The notes under the pieces: model-generated
Seen by the model: the letters and a program-made list of their open reading frames with translations, nothing else
The model's database searches: none
What the model was told of the DNA's origin: nothing
Shown here: positions 51,965 to 61,904 of the stretch, piece after piece
Numbering within the stretch: the first letter of the stretch is position 1
How the letters are laid out: each line of letters begins with the position of its first letter
Program-made: the position numbers and the translations under genes
Origin: Ambrosia x helenae
Lineage: Eukaryota; Streptophyta; Magnoliopsida; Asterales; Asteraceae
Reading direction: 5' to 3'
NCBI GenBank assembly: GCA_030844895.1
Contig: CM061233.1
Location: forward strand, 64,319,190-64,383,189
Length of the DNA: 64,000 bases

Positions 51965-54900
51965 ATGTGGCGTTATCAGACTACTCAAGGATCAGCACCA
52001 ACACAACCACAACAGCAGACAATGGACCCATGGACTGTTGCAGCTCAAAAGACGAACACGCAGTCCTCACAACCACTGAACTACATGACAACATCGAGCA
52101 CGATGCCTCAGAATGTAGCACATCCGGCATTACAATCAGATTATTGGGGAGTAGCTGCAGCGGCGGTAAATACTCAAACCACTAACGCTATCTCTACCTT
52201 GATTAAGGATTTGTCTACAGGTAGTGGAACTCGGCCACCTAAGCTCATGGATATGCAAGAGTACAACCAGTGGCACACCATGTTCAAGATCCATCTGGAG
52301 GGCATGGGAGTTGAAGGAGCTGAGGCATGGAGCATGATCGTTAAAGGATATACAGCACCGATTCTGGAGAATACCGGTGAGTTGATTCCTCTGGAAAGTC
52401 TGGCTGAGGATGAAAAGAAGAAATACGTGGTGGAGAAGAAGGCGTTCTCTCAACTGACACAGGCGATCACAAGTGACCTGTTGCATCAGTTTGGGACATG
52501 TACAACGTCGAAGCAGCTTTGGGATAAGCTGAAGAGGAAGCATGATGGAAATGAAAAGACCAGGAGTTTGAGAATGGAGGAGTTGGTTAAGGAGTTTGAT
52601 AATTTTTCGTTTATTAATAATGAAACTTTGAAAGAACTAACACCAAGATATATGCATTTATTGTCTGAATTGTCTAGCTATGGTGTACAGATTCCCATGA
52701 CAAAGCAGGTTGATAAGTTTGCAGATGCTTTGCCACCACAGTGGGATCAGCATGTGGAGGTACTTAGAGAGAAGGATGCTTATCAATTCTGGACCATTTC
52801 AGAATTCATTGAGAAGTTGGAGAACAAAGAGCTGGAGGATAGGAGGAAAGCTAGGAGGTCGCAGATTCCTCAGAATCCGAGTTTGTATTTCGGAGGTACT
52901 TCAGTTTCAGCTGGAAACTCGAGCTCTGGAAGTGTTGCACCACATGTTGCATGCATTTCCAATGTCATGGATTCATCAAAACCAACCACCAACTATACAC
53001 CACCACAATACAATTCCTACACACAACAACCACCATCATACACACCACCACAATATACTTCCTACATTTCACCAGTCTCTCCTATGCAACAAGCTAGTTT
53101 TTACACCGCTAACCAAACACAACAACCATCAAACCAAATTACTCAACATAAACAACCGGTGGTTTTGGATACATCCAACTTAGGAAACGTGACTGTGGAG
53201 GTTGCTCAGCAACACATTGCATTAGTCTCTGCTATGGTTTCTTCCTACAATGGATTGGTTGCTAGTCAGATTGGGAACAACAACTTGACCAACGAAGACT
53301 ACGCACAGATCGATAAAGAAGAGATGGAACTCATAGACATTCAATGGGCTTTTGCGAGTATAATGAGGAGAGCAACAGAGTTCATAGAGAAAACTGGAAG
53401 GACTGACTTGGCAACTTCTCCCAACACAACCTATGGTTTCAATAAGGAGAAGGTTACATGCTTTAATTGTGGAGAGAAAGGACACTTCAAACGGGAATGC
53501 ACCCAGCCACCTAAACAAGGTAACCGAAACCCTTTCAATGCAAACTACCAGAACCGTCAACAAAACCAAGTTTCTTACCAAACCAACAACAACTACCAAA
53601 ACAGAAACTTTAACAACCAAAACAGACAACCAAACACTCAAAACCAGATTCAAAACCAATCTCCTAATCACCCAAACCGAACAGTTGTACCGATCACTAC
53701 ACCTACTGAGACTCAACAGAATGCGGGTCAAAACCAAGCTTTGGTTACTCAGCAGGATGAGAGGTTTGACTGGTCGGGTATGCAAATAGGGGTTGAAGAA
53801 GTAACTACTGGTGGGAATGTGGCTTGTGTTGCCTATCAGGTTGATTTGGAAGAATCAGTGGTAGTTGATGAGAAGAAAGAAACTGAGGAGAGTGAGAGTG
53901 ATGATTCTGATACTGAGATGGAAGTGGAGAGTGAACCTGTTGAGGTTAAGGCTGAGGAGAAGAGATCTGGGATGGTGATTGATTCAGTCTCTGATGTTCC
54001 CGAGGAGTGTAAATCAGTCTATTCAGATAGTGAGAGTGAATCAGACACAGAGGGAAGTGTTGATTCTTTGGATGATGATATTGACCAGTTGCTGGCAGAA
54101 GCTGATTTCTTGATGACGAGGAAGTCGTGCATAGCTGATGATGCTTTCACCAAGATCGACTACTCAAAGTTTTTCACTGGAAAGGAAGCTCATTTTGCTT
54201 TGATGGCCATGACCGAACCGCCAAAACCTGTAAGTTCTGAATCTAGCACTGATGTCATGAGTGATAAATACTGTGGGACTTGTGATAGGTTGACAGAGGA
54301 GAATAAACAACTCCGAATTTCACGTGATAGTGCTATTCAAAACTGTCAATCTACTCGCAAAGAGTTAAATGCTTTTAACAAAGTATTAGATGGCTATAAA
54401 AAGGACATTTCTGACTTGAAAACCACTTTGTCATTAAAACAATTGGCCATAAATAACTACATCAATGAAATTGAAAACACCAAGTTAGAAATGGCTGCCA
54501 TTAAATGCTTTGCTGAAAAGGTTAACAAGAAGTTAGAAAGCTATAAAAATGTTGCTTATGTCGTGGATCATATCATTGATGATAACACCACCAACTACAA
54601 GTCTGTACCATCTCCGGTTCTTTTTGAGAACCATAACTATCATCAAGTTATACCGGAGAGTTCGGTAAAATCAGACTCATCATCAGATATGGAATCTAAT
54701 ACCTCGAGTATTGGTGAACCATATCCTGAAGATGAGAGACCGATTTTGGGCTTGAACAGTGAGGGTGTTTATGCTGAGAGTGATAGTTCAGACTCAGATA
54801 ATGATGATACTGGTAGTGATGAATCTGATAATGAATGTGAGATTCCAAAAGAAAATCACATCATTACTACCGAACCAGTATCACCATCTGATCATATTCA

Positions 54901-56014
54901 TCCGATGGCAAAAGCCATTCATGACAAGAAATCGAAAAAGCTTGATGTTAAGAAAAAGAATGATGTTAAGAATGTTGTTAAGAATGTGATTGAAAAGAAT
55001 GAGCTGAATGAAACCAGTGATAAACCTGTAAAGGTGTTTTATCGGATGGAAGGATCCGATAAAATCATTGCTGATGAGGAATTTCCGATTAAAAATGTGA
55101 ACTATTCTAAACTTGATAAAATCTGGCAAGAAAGCACAATTTGGTTTCCAAAACATGAAAGAACCAATGAAATTCCACCAGAAATCTTAAAGAAACTGTT
55201 TTCAGAAACTCCTCAAGAGCCAAAAATACATGTCACTGAGTTCATTCGACCTGATGATAAAGCAAATGGTTTTCATGAACCTTCTTACTCGAAAGGACCA
55301 CTTCCTGAGAGTTTAAGAAATCAACAATATAATGATCAATTTCCTGTAAAAACATTTGCTTCACCAAATGCTCATTATGTGTTTGAGGAATATAGAAAGT
55401 GCTTTAAATGTGGAGAACGCGGGCATTTACTTGCTCAGTGTCCATATGTAAGGCACAAGAGACATGAAGTTGAGGTTAAGAATTCCATCAAAAAGCCGAT
55501 TGATCATTATATTCCACCGCATAGACGGACTGTTCCTCAACAACAACATTTTCAAAATCAAAACAATTTTCAAATGAGGAACATTCGTCCATTTCATTAT
55601 GATCGGAGGAATCGGATTGCAATGGAACAATCTTGGAGAAAACCAGTGGTGAACACAACAGCTGATAGACAAAAGGTTCCACAAAAACCAATTGTCAAGT
55701 CAAATGTTGGACCTAAGTCTGTTCATTCAGATAAGGTTGCTAAGAAAGTTACTTTCAGTAACAATGTTCAGAAACCTATTGAGAAACCAAAATCTCAAAT
55801 CCGTATTCTCAAAAGGTCTGAACAATCTTGGACACCAAATGGTTCTCCAGGAGCCTCTACATCAAAGGTGAGTGATAAGAATGAATCTGTTTTGATAAAT
55901 CAGAAAACGGTTGATTCAAAACAGAAAGTTGTTGAGAAAGTCATTGAGAATGATTCTTTGAAAGCCAAAGTTCAAAGGCCCAAGACTCAGGCTTGGGTCC
56001 CCCGAAAGAACTAA
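51965..56014 (+). CDS. gag: S3 Gag, 1349 aa, two zinc knuckles
   Basis: Starts at ATG of MWRYQTTQ. Copia Gag domain in the N-terminal third, knuckle CFNCGEKGHFKREC at about residue 499, acidic region, coiled coil about 768-870, second knuckle CFKCGERGHLLAQC at about 1145, basic tail ending WVPRKN. It differs from S1 Gag by substitutions and small in-frame length changes in repeats (for example one fewer VKND unit). Sirevirus Gags are known for extended coiled-coil regions; SIRE1 Gag has been reported to bind dynein light chain LC8, and I did not test for that motif here. The last 48 residues (1302-1349) lie in the predicted intron and would be present only in unspliced Gag. Confidence 0.94.
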   Translation: MWRYQTTQGSAPTQPQQQTMDPWTVAAQKTNTQSSQPLNYMTTSSTMPQNVAHPALQSDYWGVAAAAVNTQTTNAISTLIKDLSTGSGTRPPKLMDMQEYNQWHTMFKIHLEGMGVEGAEAWSMIVKGYTAPILENTGELIPLESLAEDEKKKYVVEKKAFSQLTQAITSDLLHQFGTCTTSKQLWDKLKRKHDGNEKTRSLRMEELVKEFDNFSFINNETLKELTPRYMHLLSELSSYGVQIPMTKQVDKFADALPPQWDQHVEVLREKDAYQFWTISEFIEKLENKELEDRRKARRSQIPQNPSLYFGGTSVSAGNSSSGSVAPHVACISNVMDSSKPTTNYTPPQYNSYTQQPPSYTPPQYTSYISPVSPMQQASFYTANQTQQPSNQITQHKQPVVLDTSNLGNVTVEVAQQHIALVSAMVSSYNGLVASQIGNNNLTNEDYAQIDKEEMELIDIQWAFASIMRRATEFIEKTGRTDLATSPNTTYGFNKEKVTCFNCGEKGHFKRECTQPPKQGNRNPFNANYQNRQQNQVSYQTNNNYQNRNFNNQNRQPNTQNQIQNQSPNHPNRTVVPITTPTETQQNAGQNQALVTQQDERFDWSGMQIGVEEVTTGGNVACVAYQVDLEESVVVDEKKETEESESDDSDTEMEVESEPVEVKAEEKRSGMVIDSVSDVPEECKSVYSDSESESDTEGSVDSLDDDIDQLLAEADFLMTRKSCIADDAFTKIDYSKFFTGKEAHFALMAMTEPPKPVSSESSTDVMSDKYCGTCDRLTEENKQLRISRDSAIQNCQSTRKELNAFNKVLDGYKKDISDLKTTLSLKQLAINNYINEIENTKLEMAAIKCFAEKVNKKLESYKNVAYVVDHIIDDNTTNYKSVPSPVLFENHNYHQVIPESSVKSDSSSDMESNTSSIGEPYPEDERPILGLNSEGVYAESDSSDSDNDDTGSDESDNECEIPKENHIITTEPVSPSDHIHPMAKAIHDKKSKKLDVKKKNDVKNVVKNVIEKNELNETSDKPVKVFYRMEGSDKIIADEEFPIKNVNYSKLDKIWQESTIWFPKHERTNEIPPEILKKLFSETPQEPKIHVTEFIRPDDKANGFHEPSYSKGPLPESLRNQQYNDQFPVKTFASPNAHYVFEEYRKCFKCGERGHLLAQCPYVRHKRHEVEVKNSIKKPIDHYIPPHRRTVPQQQHFQNQNNFQMRNIRPFHYDRRNRIAMEQSWRKPVVNTTADRQKVPQKPIVKSNVGPKSVHSDKVAKKVTFSNNVQKPIEKPKSQIRILKRSEQSWTPNGSPGASTSKVSDKNESVLINQKTVDSKQKVVEKVIENDSLKAKVQRPKTQAWVPRKN

Positions 56015-56035
56015 TTGTTTACTTTTTGTGTGCAG
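55868..56035 (+). other. Predicted 168-nt gag-pol intron (S3)
   Basis: Same donor (GTGAGT), acceptor (TGTGTGCAG), branch-like CTAAT and phase as in S1 and S2; contains the gag stop TAA (56012-56014). Confidence 0.72.
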
Positions 56036-59000
56036 GGAGCTTCAGTTGGCCCTATTAGCAGTCTTTGGATTGTTGATAGTGGAGCTTCAGGCCACATGAC
56101 GGGGGATTTGGCGTTGCTGTTCGATGTGAAGAATATTAATGGTGGATATGTTGCGTTCGCGGGCAATAAAGGAGGTTATATAACGATGGAAGGAAGTGTG
56201 AGTAACGGGATTGTGACTTTCGAGCGGATATCTTATGTCAAACAGATAGACTATAATCTGTTGAGCGTCAGTCAAATATGCGACAAACAATTTTCTGTGC
56301 ATTTTGATGACAAATCCTGCTACATACTTAAACCGGGCTTCAAGATTCCAAAGGAGTGGGTGATGTTGATGGCACCTCGAGTCAACAATCTTTATATTCT
56401 TGATATGTCCAAGGCAATGACACCACAGGGACAGATAACATGCTTTCTTTCCAAGGCGACCGAAAAAGAATCTATAATGTGGCACCGCAGGATGGGGCAC
56501 ATTCATTTGAGAAAGATGAATCAGTTAGTGAGAAATGGACTTGTCGATGGAGTTAACGTGAAACATTTCCATCTGAACGACAAATGTGTGAGCTGCATGA
56601 AAGGAAAACAACACAGACAATCCCATAAAGTGAAGAAGGTTAACTCTGTTGAGATGCCGCTTGAGCGATTGCACATGGACCTTTTTGGACCAGTCAAGCG
56701 CAAAAGTCATCTTGGGGAGCTTTATTGTTTAGTCGTCACAGATGACTATTCACGATTTTCATGGGTAATGTGTTTGAAGAACAAAAGCGACACCTTCACC
56801 AACTTACAAGTTCTGTTCACTCGGCTGGAGAATATTTACAACTTGAAGATAAAAAGAATCAGGAGTGACAACGGGACGGAGTTTAAAAATGCAAAGATGG
56901 ATGAACTTTGTGAAAGCAAAGGAATTCATCATGAATATTCAGCTCCGTATACCCCGCAACAGAACGGTGTTGCTGAGAGAAAGAATAGGACTCTGATTGA
57001 GGCTGCAAGAACAATGCTCGCTGACTCAAATCTTCCAGTAATGTTCTGGAATGAGGCGATTTATGCAGCAAACTATACATTAAATCGAGTTATAACAGTG
57101 AAGAAGTTTGGAAAAACATCTTATGAGCTGTTACATCGACGAAAGCCCAATTTAGAGTATCTAGAACCATTTGGGGCGCCATGTACGATGTTGAATCCAA
57201 GCGAGAAGTTTAGTCCTAAAGCTGAAGAGGGATATTTTGTTGGATATGCAACCCCGCTCAAACGGGTATTCAACAAGCGAACTCGTCAAGTGGAGGATTG
57301 GGCAAACGTGGAAGTTCAACGATACACACAAAATTTACAAGGCACGGGCCCTGATTGGATGTTTGATTACAAAGATTTCTTTGAGTCATTCAATCTAGAT
57401 AGCCTGGTTGAAGAAGCTGTGATAAGATTACTTTACGAATGTGAAAACGCAGCAACTTCACCGTTGATGCGTCCAATTACCGTAAACCCCCCACCAGCTT
57501 CTAGTGATACCAGTGTTCCTACACAAGAAGAAGAATTGTTTCAAGAAGCTTCAACTTCATTAGACACTTCAGAATCTGAAGATGAACAATTTGAAGAAGC
57601 TGTTCTTGAAAATGCTGAAGATTTAGAAGAGCAAACTGTGAACCCTACCCCAAATCCAGATGTTGCTTCATCATCTAACACGGGTAATGATCAGGATGCT
57701 GTAGAGAACTTGACTGCTCAGACGGGAGTGATTGTACCTGTTAATCCGGAATCTCGGATTCATCGTATTCACCCGCTGGAGCAAGTAATCGGTGATCCTG
57801 GTAGTGGAGTGATGACCAGAGGGCAGCTTAAAAGCGTTAATACGCCAGAGAGTTTTGGTGCTTTAGCATTGTATGCCAAAATTCAGAAATCTGGTGACCA
57901 AAATGATTGGTCGTTTGCATGTTACGTGTCCCAGGTAGAGCCAAGGACATACAAAGACGCTTTGCAAGAAGATGCCTGGGTTGAGGCAATGCAGGAAGAG
58001 TTATTGCAATTCCAGAAATTGGGAGTCTGGACGCTCACAGATTTGCCGCTGGGACGAAAGAAAATTGGCACTAAGTGGGTGTTTAAGTGCAAGAAGGATG
58101 ACCGTGGAGTTATTGTAAGGAACAAAGCCAGATTGGTTGTGCAGGGTTTCCATCAGATTGAAGGAATTGACTACAACGAAATCTATGCACCAGTAGCACG
58201 AATGGAAGCTATTCGGATGTTCCTTGCGTTTGCTTCGTATAAGAAATTCAAAGTCTATCAAATGGACGTCAAGAGCGCATTTCTGTATGGTAAAGTCAAG
58301 GAGGAGGTTTATGTCGGGCAACCACCGGGCTTTGAGGACCCAATCCACCGGGACAAGGTCTACGTGCTGAACAAAGCTTTATACGGTTTGCACCAGGCTC
58401 CAAGACAGTGGTACGAGGAGCTAAGCACATACCTCATCTCCAAAGGATTCAAGCGCGGCCTCGTCGATTGTACCCTCTTTACGAAGAAGACGGGAGATGA
58501 CTTGCTTCTAGTACAGATTTACGTTGATGATATTATATTTGGTTCAACTAACGAACTCTTGTGCAGGGAATTTGAAACTGTTATGCAGGAGAAGTTCGAA
58601 ATGAGCGCTATGGGAGAAATGCAGTTTTTCCTCGGCTTACAGGTGGATCAAAGACCCGACGGGATCTTCATTCACCAGACAAAATATGTTGCCGACATCT
58701 TGAGCCGATTCCAGATGGAGGACTCTAAGCCGATGGATACCCCGATACAACCCAATCACGGGATTGGAGTCGACGCTAAGGGGGAGCTGACAGATCCATT
58801 TACATACAGAGCAATCATCGGATCTCTGATGTATTTGACAGCGTCTCGACCAGATATTATGTATGCAACGTGTCTCTGTGCGCGTTACCAATCGAAGCCG
58901 AAACAAAGTCATCTGACGGCGGTCAAGCGTATCCTTCGATATCTGAAGGGTTGTCCATCAAAAGGACTTTGGTACCCTAATGATGATGATTTTGATTTTA

Positions 59001-59467
59001 TTGCTTTTAGTGATGCAGATTGGGGCGGCTGTGACAAAGACAGCAAATCAACAACAGCCGGTTGCCAGTTTTTAGGGAGCAGGTTAATTACCTGGCAATG
59101 CAAGAAACAGACTTCCGTCGCTCTATCTACATGTGAAGCCGAGTACATTTCAGCCTCGAGTTGCTGTTCGCAAGTGCTCTGGATCCAACAACAGATGGTC
59201 GATTACGGTTTGCAGTTTCTTAAAACCCCTATACACTGTGACAACGAAGCCGCAATTGCTTTAACTAAAAATACTGAAAATCATTCTAAAGCTAAACATA
59301 TCCGGATTAAATATCATTTTATCCGTGATTGTTATGCTAAGGAGTTGATTGACATGGTCAAAATCCATACTGACTACCAACGTGCAGATTTGTTTACAAA
59401 AGCTTTTGACAGATCCCGCTTTGAATATCTTTTGAAAGTAAACAATATAAAGGAAAAACAGGACTAA
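56015..59467 (+). CDS. pol: S3 Pol: protease, integrase, reverse transcriptase, RNase H
   Basis: 1150 codons open after the gag stop with all catalytic motifs present as in S1: DSGAS, HHCC finger, DD35E integrase, YVDD RT and an RNase H with D-E-D residues. Between integrase and RT (about residues 480-600) is an acidic, Ser/Pro-rich linker of the kind seen in other Copia polyproteins. The true N-terminus is expected to be provided by Gag after splicing at 55867/56036. S3 looks like the most complete autonomous gag-pol of this pair. Confidence 0.95.
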   Translation: MFTFCVQGASVGPISSLWIVDSGASGHMTGDLALLFDVKNINGGYVAFAGNKGGYITMEGSVSNGIVTFERISYVKQIDYNLLSVSQICDKQFSVHFDDKSCYILKPGFKIPKEWVMLMAPRVNNLYILDMSKAMTPQGQITCFLSKATEKESIMWHRRMGHIHLRKMNQLVRNGLVDGVNVKHFHLNDKCVSCMKGKQHRQSHKVKKVNSVEMPLERLHMDLFGPVKRKSHLGELYCLVVTDDYSRFSWVMCLKNKSDTFTNLQVLFTRLENIYNLKIKRIRSDNGTEFKNAKMDELCESKGIHHEYSAPYTPQQNGVAERKNRTLIEAARTMLADSNLPVMFWNEAIYAANYTLNRVITVKKFGKTSYELLHRRKPNLEYLEPFGAPCTMLNPSEKFSPKAEEGYFVGYATPLKRVFNKRTRQVEDWANVEVQRYTQNLQGTGPDWMFDYKDFFESFNLDSLVEEAVIRLLYECENAATSPLMRPITVNPPPASSDTSVPTQEEELFQEASTSLDTSESEDEQFEEAVLENAEDLEEQTVNPTPNPDVASSSNTGNDQDAVENLTAQTGVIVPVNPESRIHRIHPLEQVIGDPGSGVMTRGQLKSVNTPESFGALALYAKIQKSGDQNDWSFACYVSQVEPRTYKDALQEDAWVEAMQEELLQFQKLGVWTLTDLPLGRKKIGTKWVFKCKKDDRGVIVRNKARLVVQGFHQIEGIDYNEIYAPVARMEAIRMFLAFASYKKFKVYQMDVKSAFLYGKVKEEVYVGQPPGFEDPIHRDKVYVLNKALYGLHQAPRQWYEELSTYLISKGFKRGLVDCTLFTKKTGDDLLLVQIYVDDIIFGSTNELLCREFETVMQEKFEMSAMGEMQFFLGLQVDQRPDGIFIHQTKYVADILSRFQMEDSKPMDTPIQPNHGIGVDAKGELTDPFTYRAIIGSLMYLTASRPDIMYATCLCARYQSKPKQSHLTAVKRILRYLKGCPSKGLWYPNDDDFDFIAFSDADWGGCDKDSKSTTAGCQFLGSRLITWQCKKQTSVALSTCEAEYISASSCCSQVLWIQQQMVDYGLQFLKTPIHCDNEAAIALTKNTENHSKAKHIRIKYHFIRDCYAKELIDMVKIHTDYQRADLFTKAFDRSRFEYLLKVNNIKEKQD

Positions 59468-61169
59468 TCGGCTCCTCGGTTTATCATTTTTCGTTTTTAG
59501 TTTTTAGTTTTAAATTTTTGCTAATTGGGAATTTCTCTTTGCTAATTGGGAATTTCTCTTTACTATCATAATCCTCAAAGAAGTTGATGCTTTCGAGGGG
59601 GTTGTTTAATCCTCAAAGAAGTTGATGCTTTCAAGTGGATTGTTTCTTTCAAATTTTTTGTTTTGTTTTTCAGAAAAATTAAAAACCCAAAAATATGTTC
59701 TTTATTTTAGGGGGAGTCTTTTTATCGGAAAAACCAAAAACATTGAAAAATTTTCAAAATACCTAAAAATTAGAAAAACCCAAAATGATTTCCTGGATAA
59801 AAAGAGGAAATGATAGTACATCAGTGGGGATCTGACACAGGCTAAAGAATTGTATAGTTTTAATGAGACGTATGTTGATTATGTGTGATATGCTGATAGG
59901 CTTCGTAGACTTTATATTGCGTGCATTAGTGATACAAACATAACAAACTACGCGTTTGTGGATGAACACCTCATGGGCATATGGTCTTAGTACCGTAATT
60001 TCGTTTGATAGGGTGTTTGTACAAAACTCGGAGGTTTAGGGTCGTTATGTTATTAGTTGTCTGGGGATAGCCTATCTGATCTTTTGCTGTAAGTCATTAC
60101 GGACCTAGATCAGACAGGATGTCTTTATAAAAGAGCTTTATGCCAAAACCTAAAGTTACCGAATTGAGGAACTTTCCATGTTATATGATGATCAAAGATT
60201 ATCTATAATATCGTATTGATCATTGATGCAAATCATGATTAATATCAGTCCTCAACCTGGTATGGTGCATATGTTACTTTGCTGCATTAATTTGCTGACC
60301 TGTATACCTCTATGCATTATATCTTGTACAATTACAGACGACGAAAGCATAATCACGCTTTACAATGAGTCTTTGTGCAGATTACTTCTTGATACGGGAG
60401 TATGTCGTGTGTGTGGGAACCACAATGTGTTAGTCTAATACATCTAATTCGTATCATTTTAAAGCATTGCGTAATTGTCTGCATGTGAGCTTATGTGGAC
60501 AACAATATCAGCAATTGCCGTGTCACATATTGTTTCTAATGATAATATTGAACCAGATCAACGCTGTGTTCAGATTTCTCAGAAAACTGATATGATCCTC
60601 TTACCGGAAATCACAAAATGTTTACTGCTTTCATTTACTTTTATGCATTTTACTTTGTTGCATTTTACTTTTATTGTCAAAAAGTTACAAAATCCAAAAA
60701 GATTTTAGGTGTGTTTTAATATAAATTTCAGAAAATCCAAAAGATTTGCATTTCTGTTTTATTTTTGATATCCGGGGATGCTTGATGGTCGATTTCTGAG
60801 ATTTGATAACACCATCTGGTCTTTGTAACATTCAAAATGTGAAAATTTGAGTTTTGGAAGCTTAACGGATTGAAAAATGTTGAACGGGATTCGAATTCGT
60901 GATTTGGCGAAATTTTCAGTTTTTCCATTTCACATTCGCCCCTTAATTGGGTCGAATGTGGAAAAACTATCAAGTTCGACCGTTTATGATCTGGGCGAAG
61001 GTGGTTATTTTCACTTCCGGGTGATATTTCCACTTCCGGGTATACCATTCCACCTTCGGGCCTTTAATTAGGGGCGAAGGTGGACAATATTCACATTCGT
61101 GTCTTTCACTAGGGGCGAATGTGGAATTAACCCACATTCGTCCATTTCATTCGGGCGAAGGTGGCACCT
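59468..61169 (+). other. S3 pol-ORF3 spacer and motif array
   Basis: Near-identical to 44660-46363 of S2, with single-base indels. Purine-tract-like TTTTAGGGGGAG at about 59704-59715; motif array about 60930-61160. Confidence 0.65.
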
Positions 61170-61177
61170 TATAAATA
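61170..61177 (+). promoter_or_regulatory. Internal TATA box for S3 ORF3
   Basis: TATAAATA in the same context as in S1 and S2. Confidence 0.62.
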
Positions 61178-61313
61178 GCCCTGTCACATTCGAGTTCTCA
61201 TTCTGAAATTTTTTCAAACTTTCTCTCATAACCAGACCTTGTTGATCTTATTTTCTGTGTTTGTGCTTTGTATTCCTCATCTATTTCTGATCATTTTAAG
61301 CCTAATCTTGCAG

Positions 61314-61904
61314 GTAATGGACATGTTTTCAGTCAGTAATCGTTGGGTTTTATACACGGACCTAGGGTTTCATAACTGGGGATTTTTAATGTTTAATGTT
61401 GATTGTTTTTCATCTCCGATCAATTCACATAGGTTTTAGGGGGAGATGGTGAAAGGAATTAGGAAAATAACATGCTTAGATGACTGTTTTGATCGTTTGG
61501 ACTCGATGAACCCTAATTCCATTTGAAAACCGATGTAAATTGATGATTTGATAAAATTGGTTATAAACAAGTGTTAGTCGGCCCTGTTAGAACGTTTTAG
61601 AATCAAAATTACGGATTAAAATCAACAATGGCAACTTTTTAAATTTTGGGGGTAAAACAGATTTCACCTTCGGTTCTTAAACCGGGCGAAGGTGAGAAAT
61701 TTTGGGCGAATGTACACAAAACTGGACGAATGTGACTTTTTATCAATATCATATTCACTTTCGTCCAGATATTTTCACCTTCGACCAATAATTTCCACAT
61801 TCGGCCAATTAAAAAGGGGCGAATGTGCAGATGTGTTTTGACCAAAATTTTTATATTTTTGTCGTTTTTGTGTTTTGACGCGTTTTATTGATTTTTATTT
61901 GCAG
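61314..61904 (+). other. Predicted 5'UTR intron of S3 ORF3
   Basis: Donor TTGCAG|GTAATG, acceptor TATTTGCAG| directly before the ATG; 591 nt. Contains a second purine-tract-like string (61434-61446) and a motif array (61665-61830). Confidence 0.6.
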
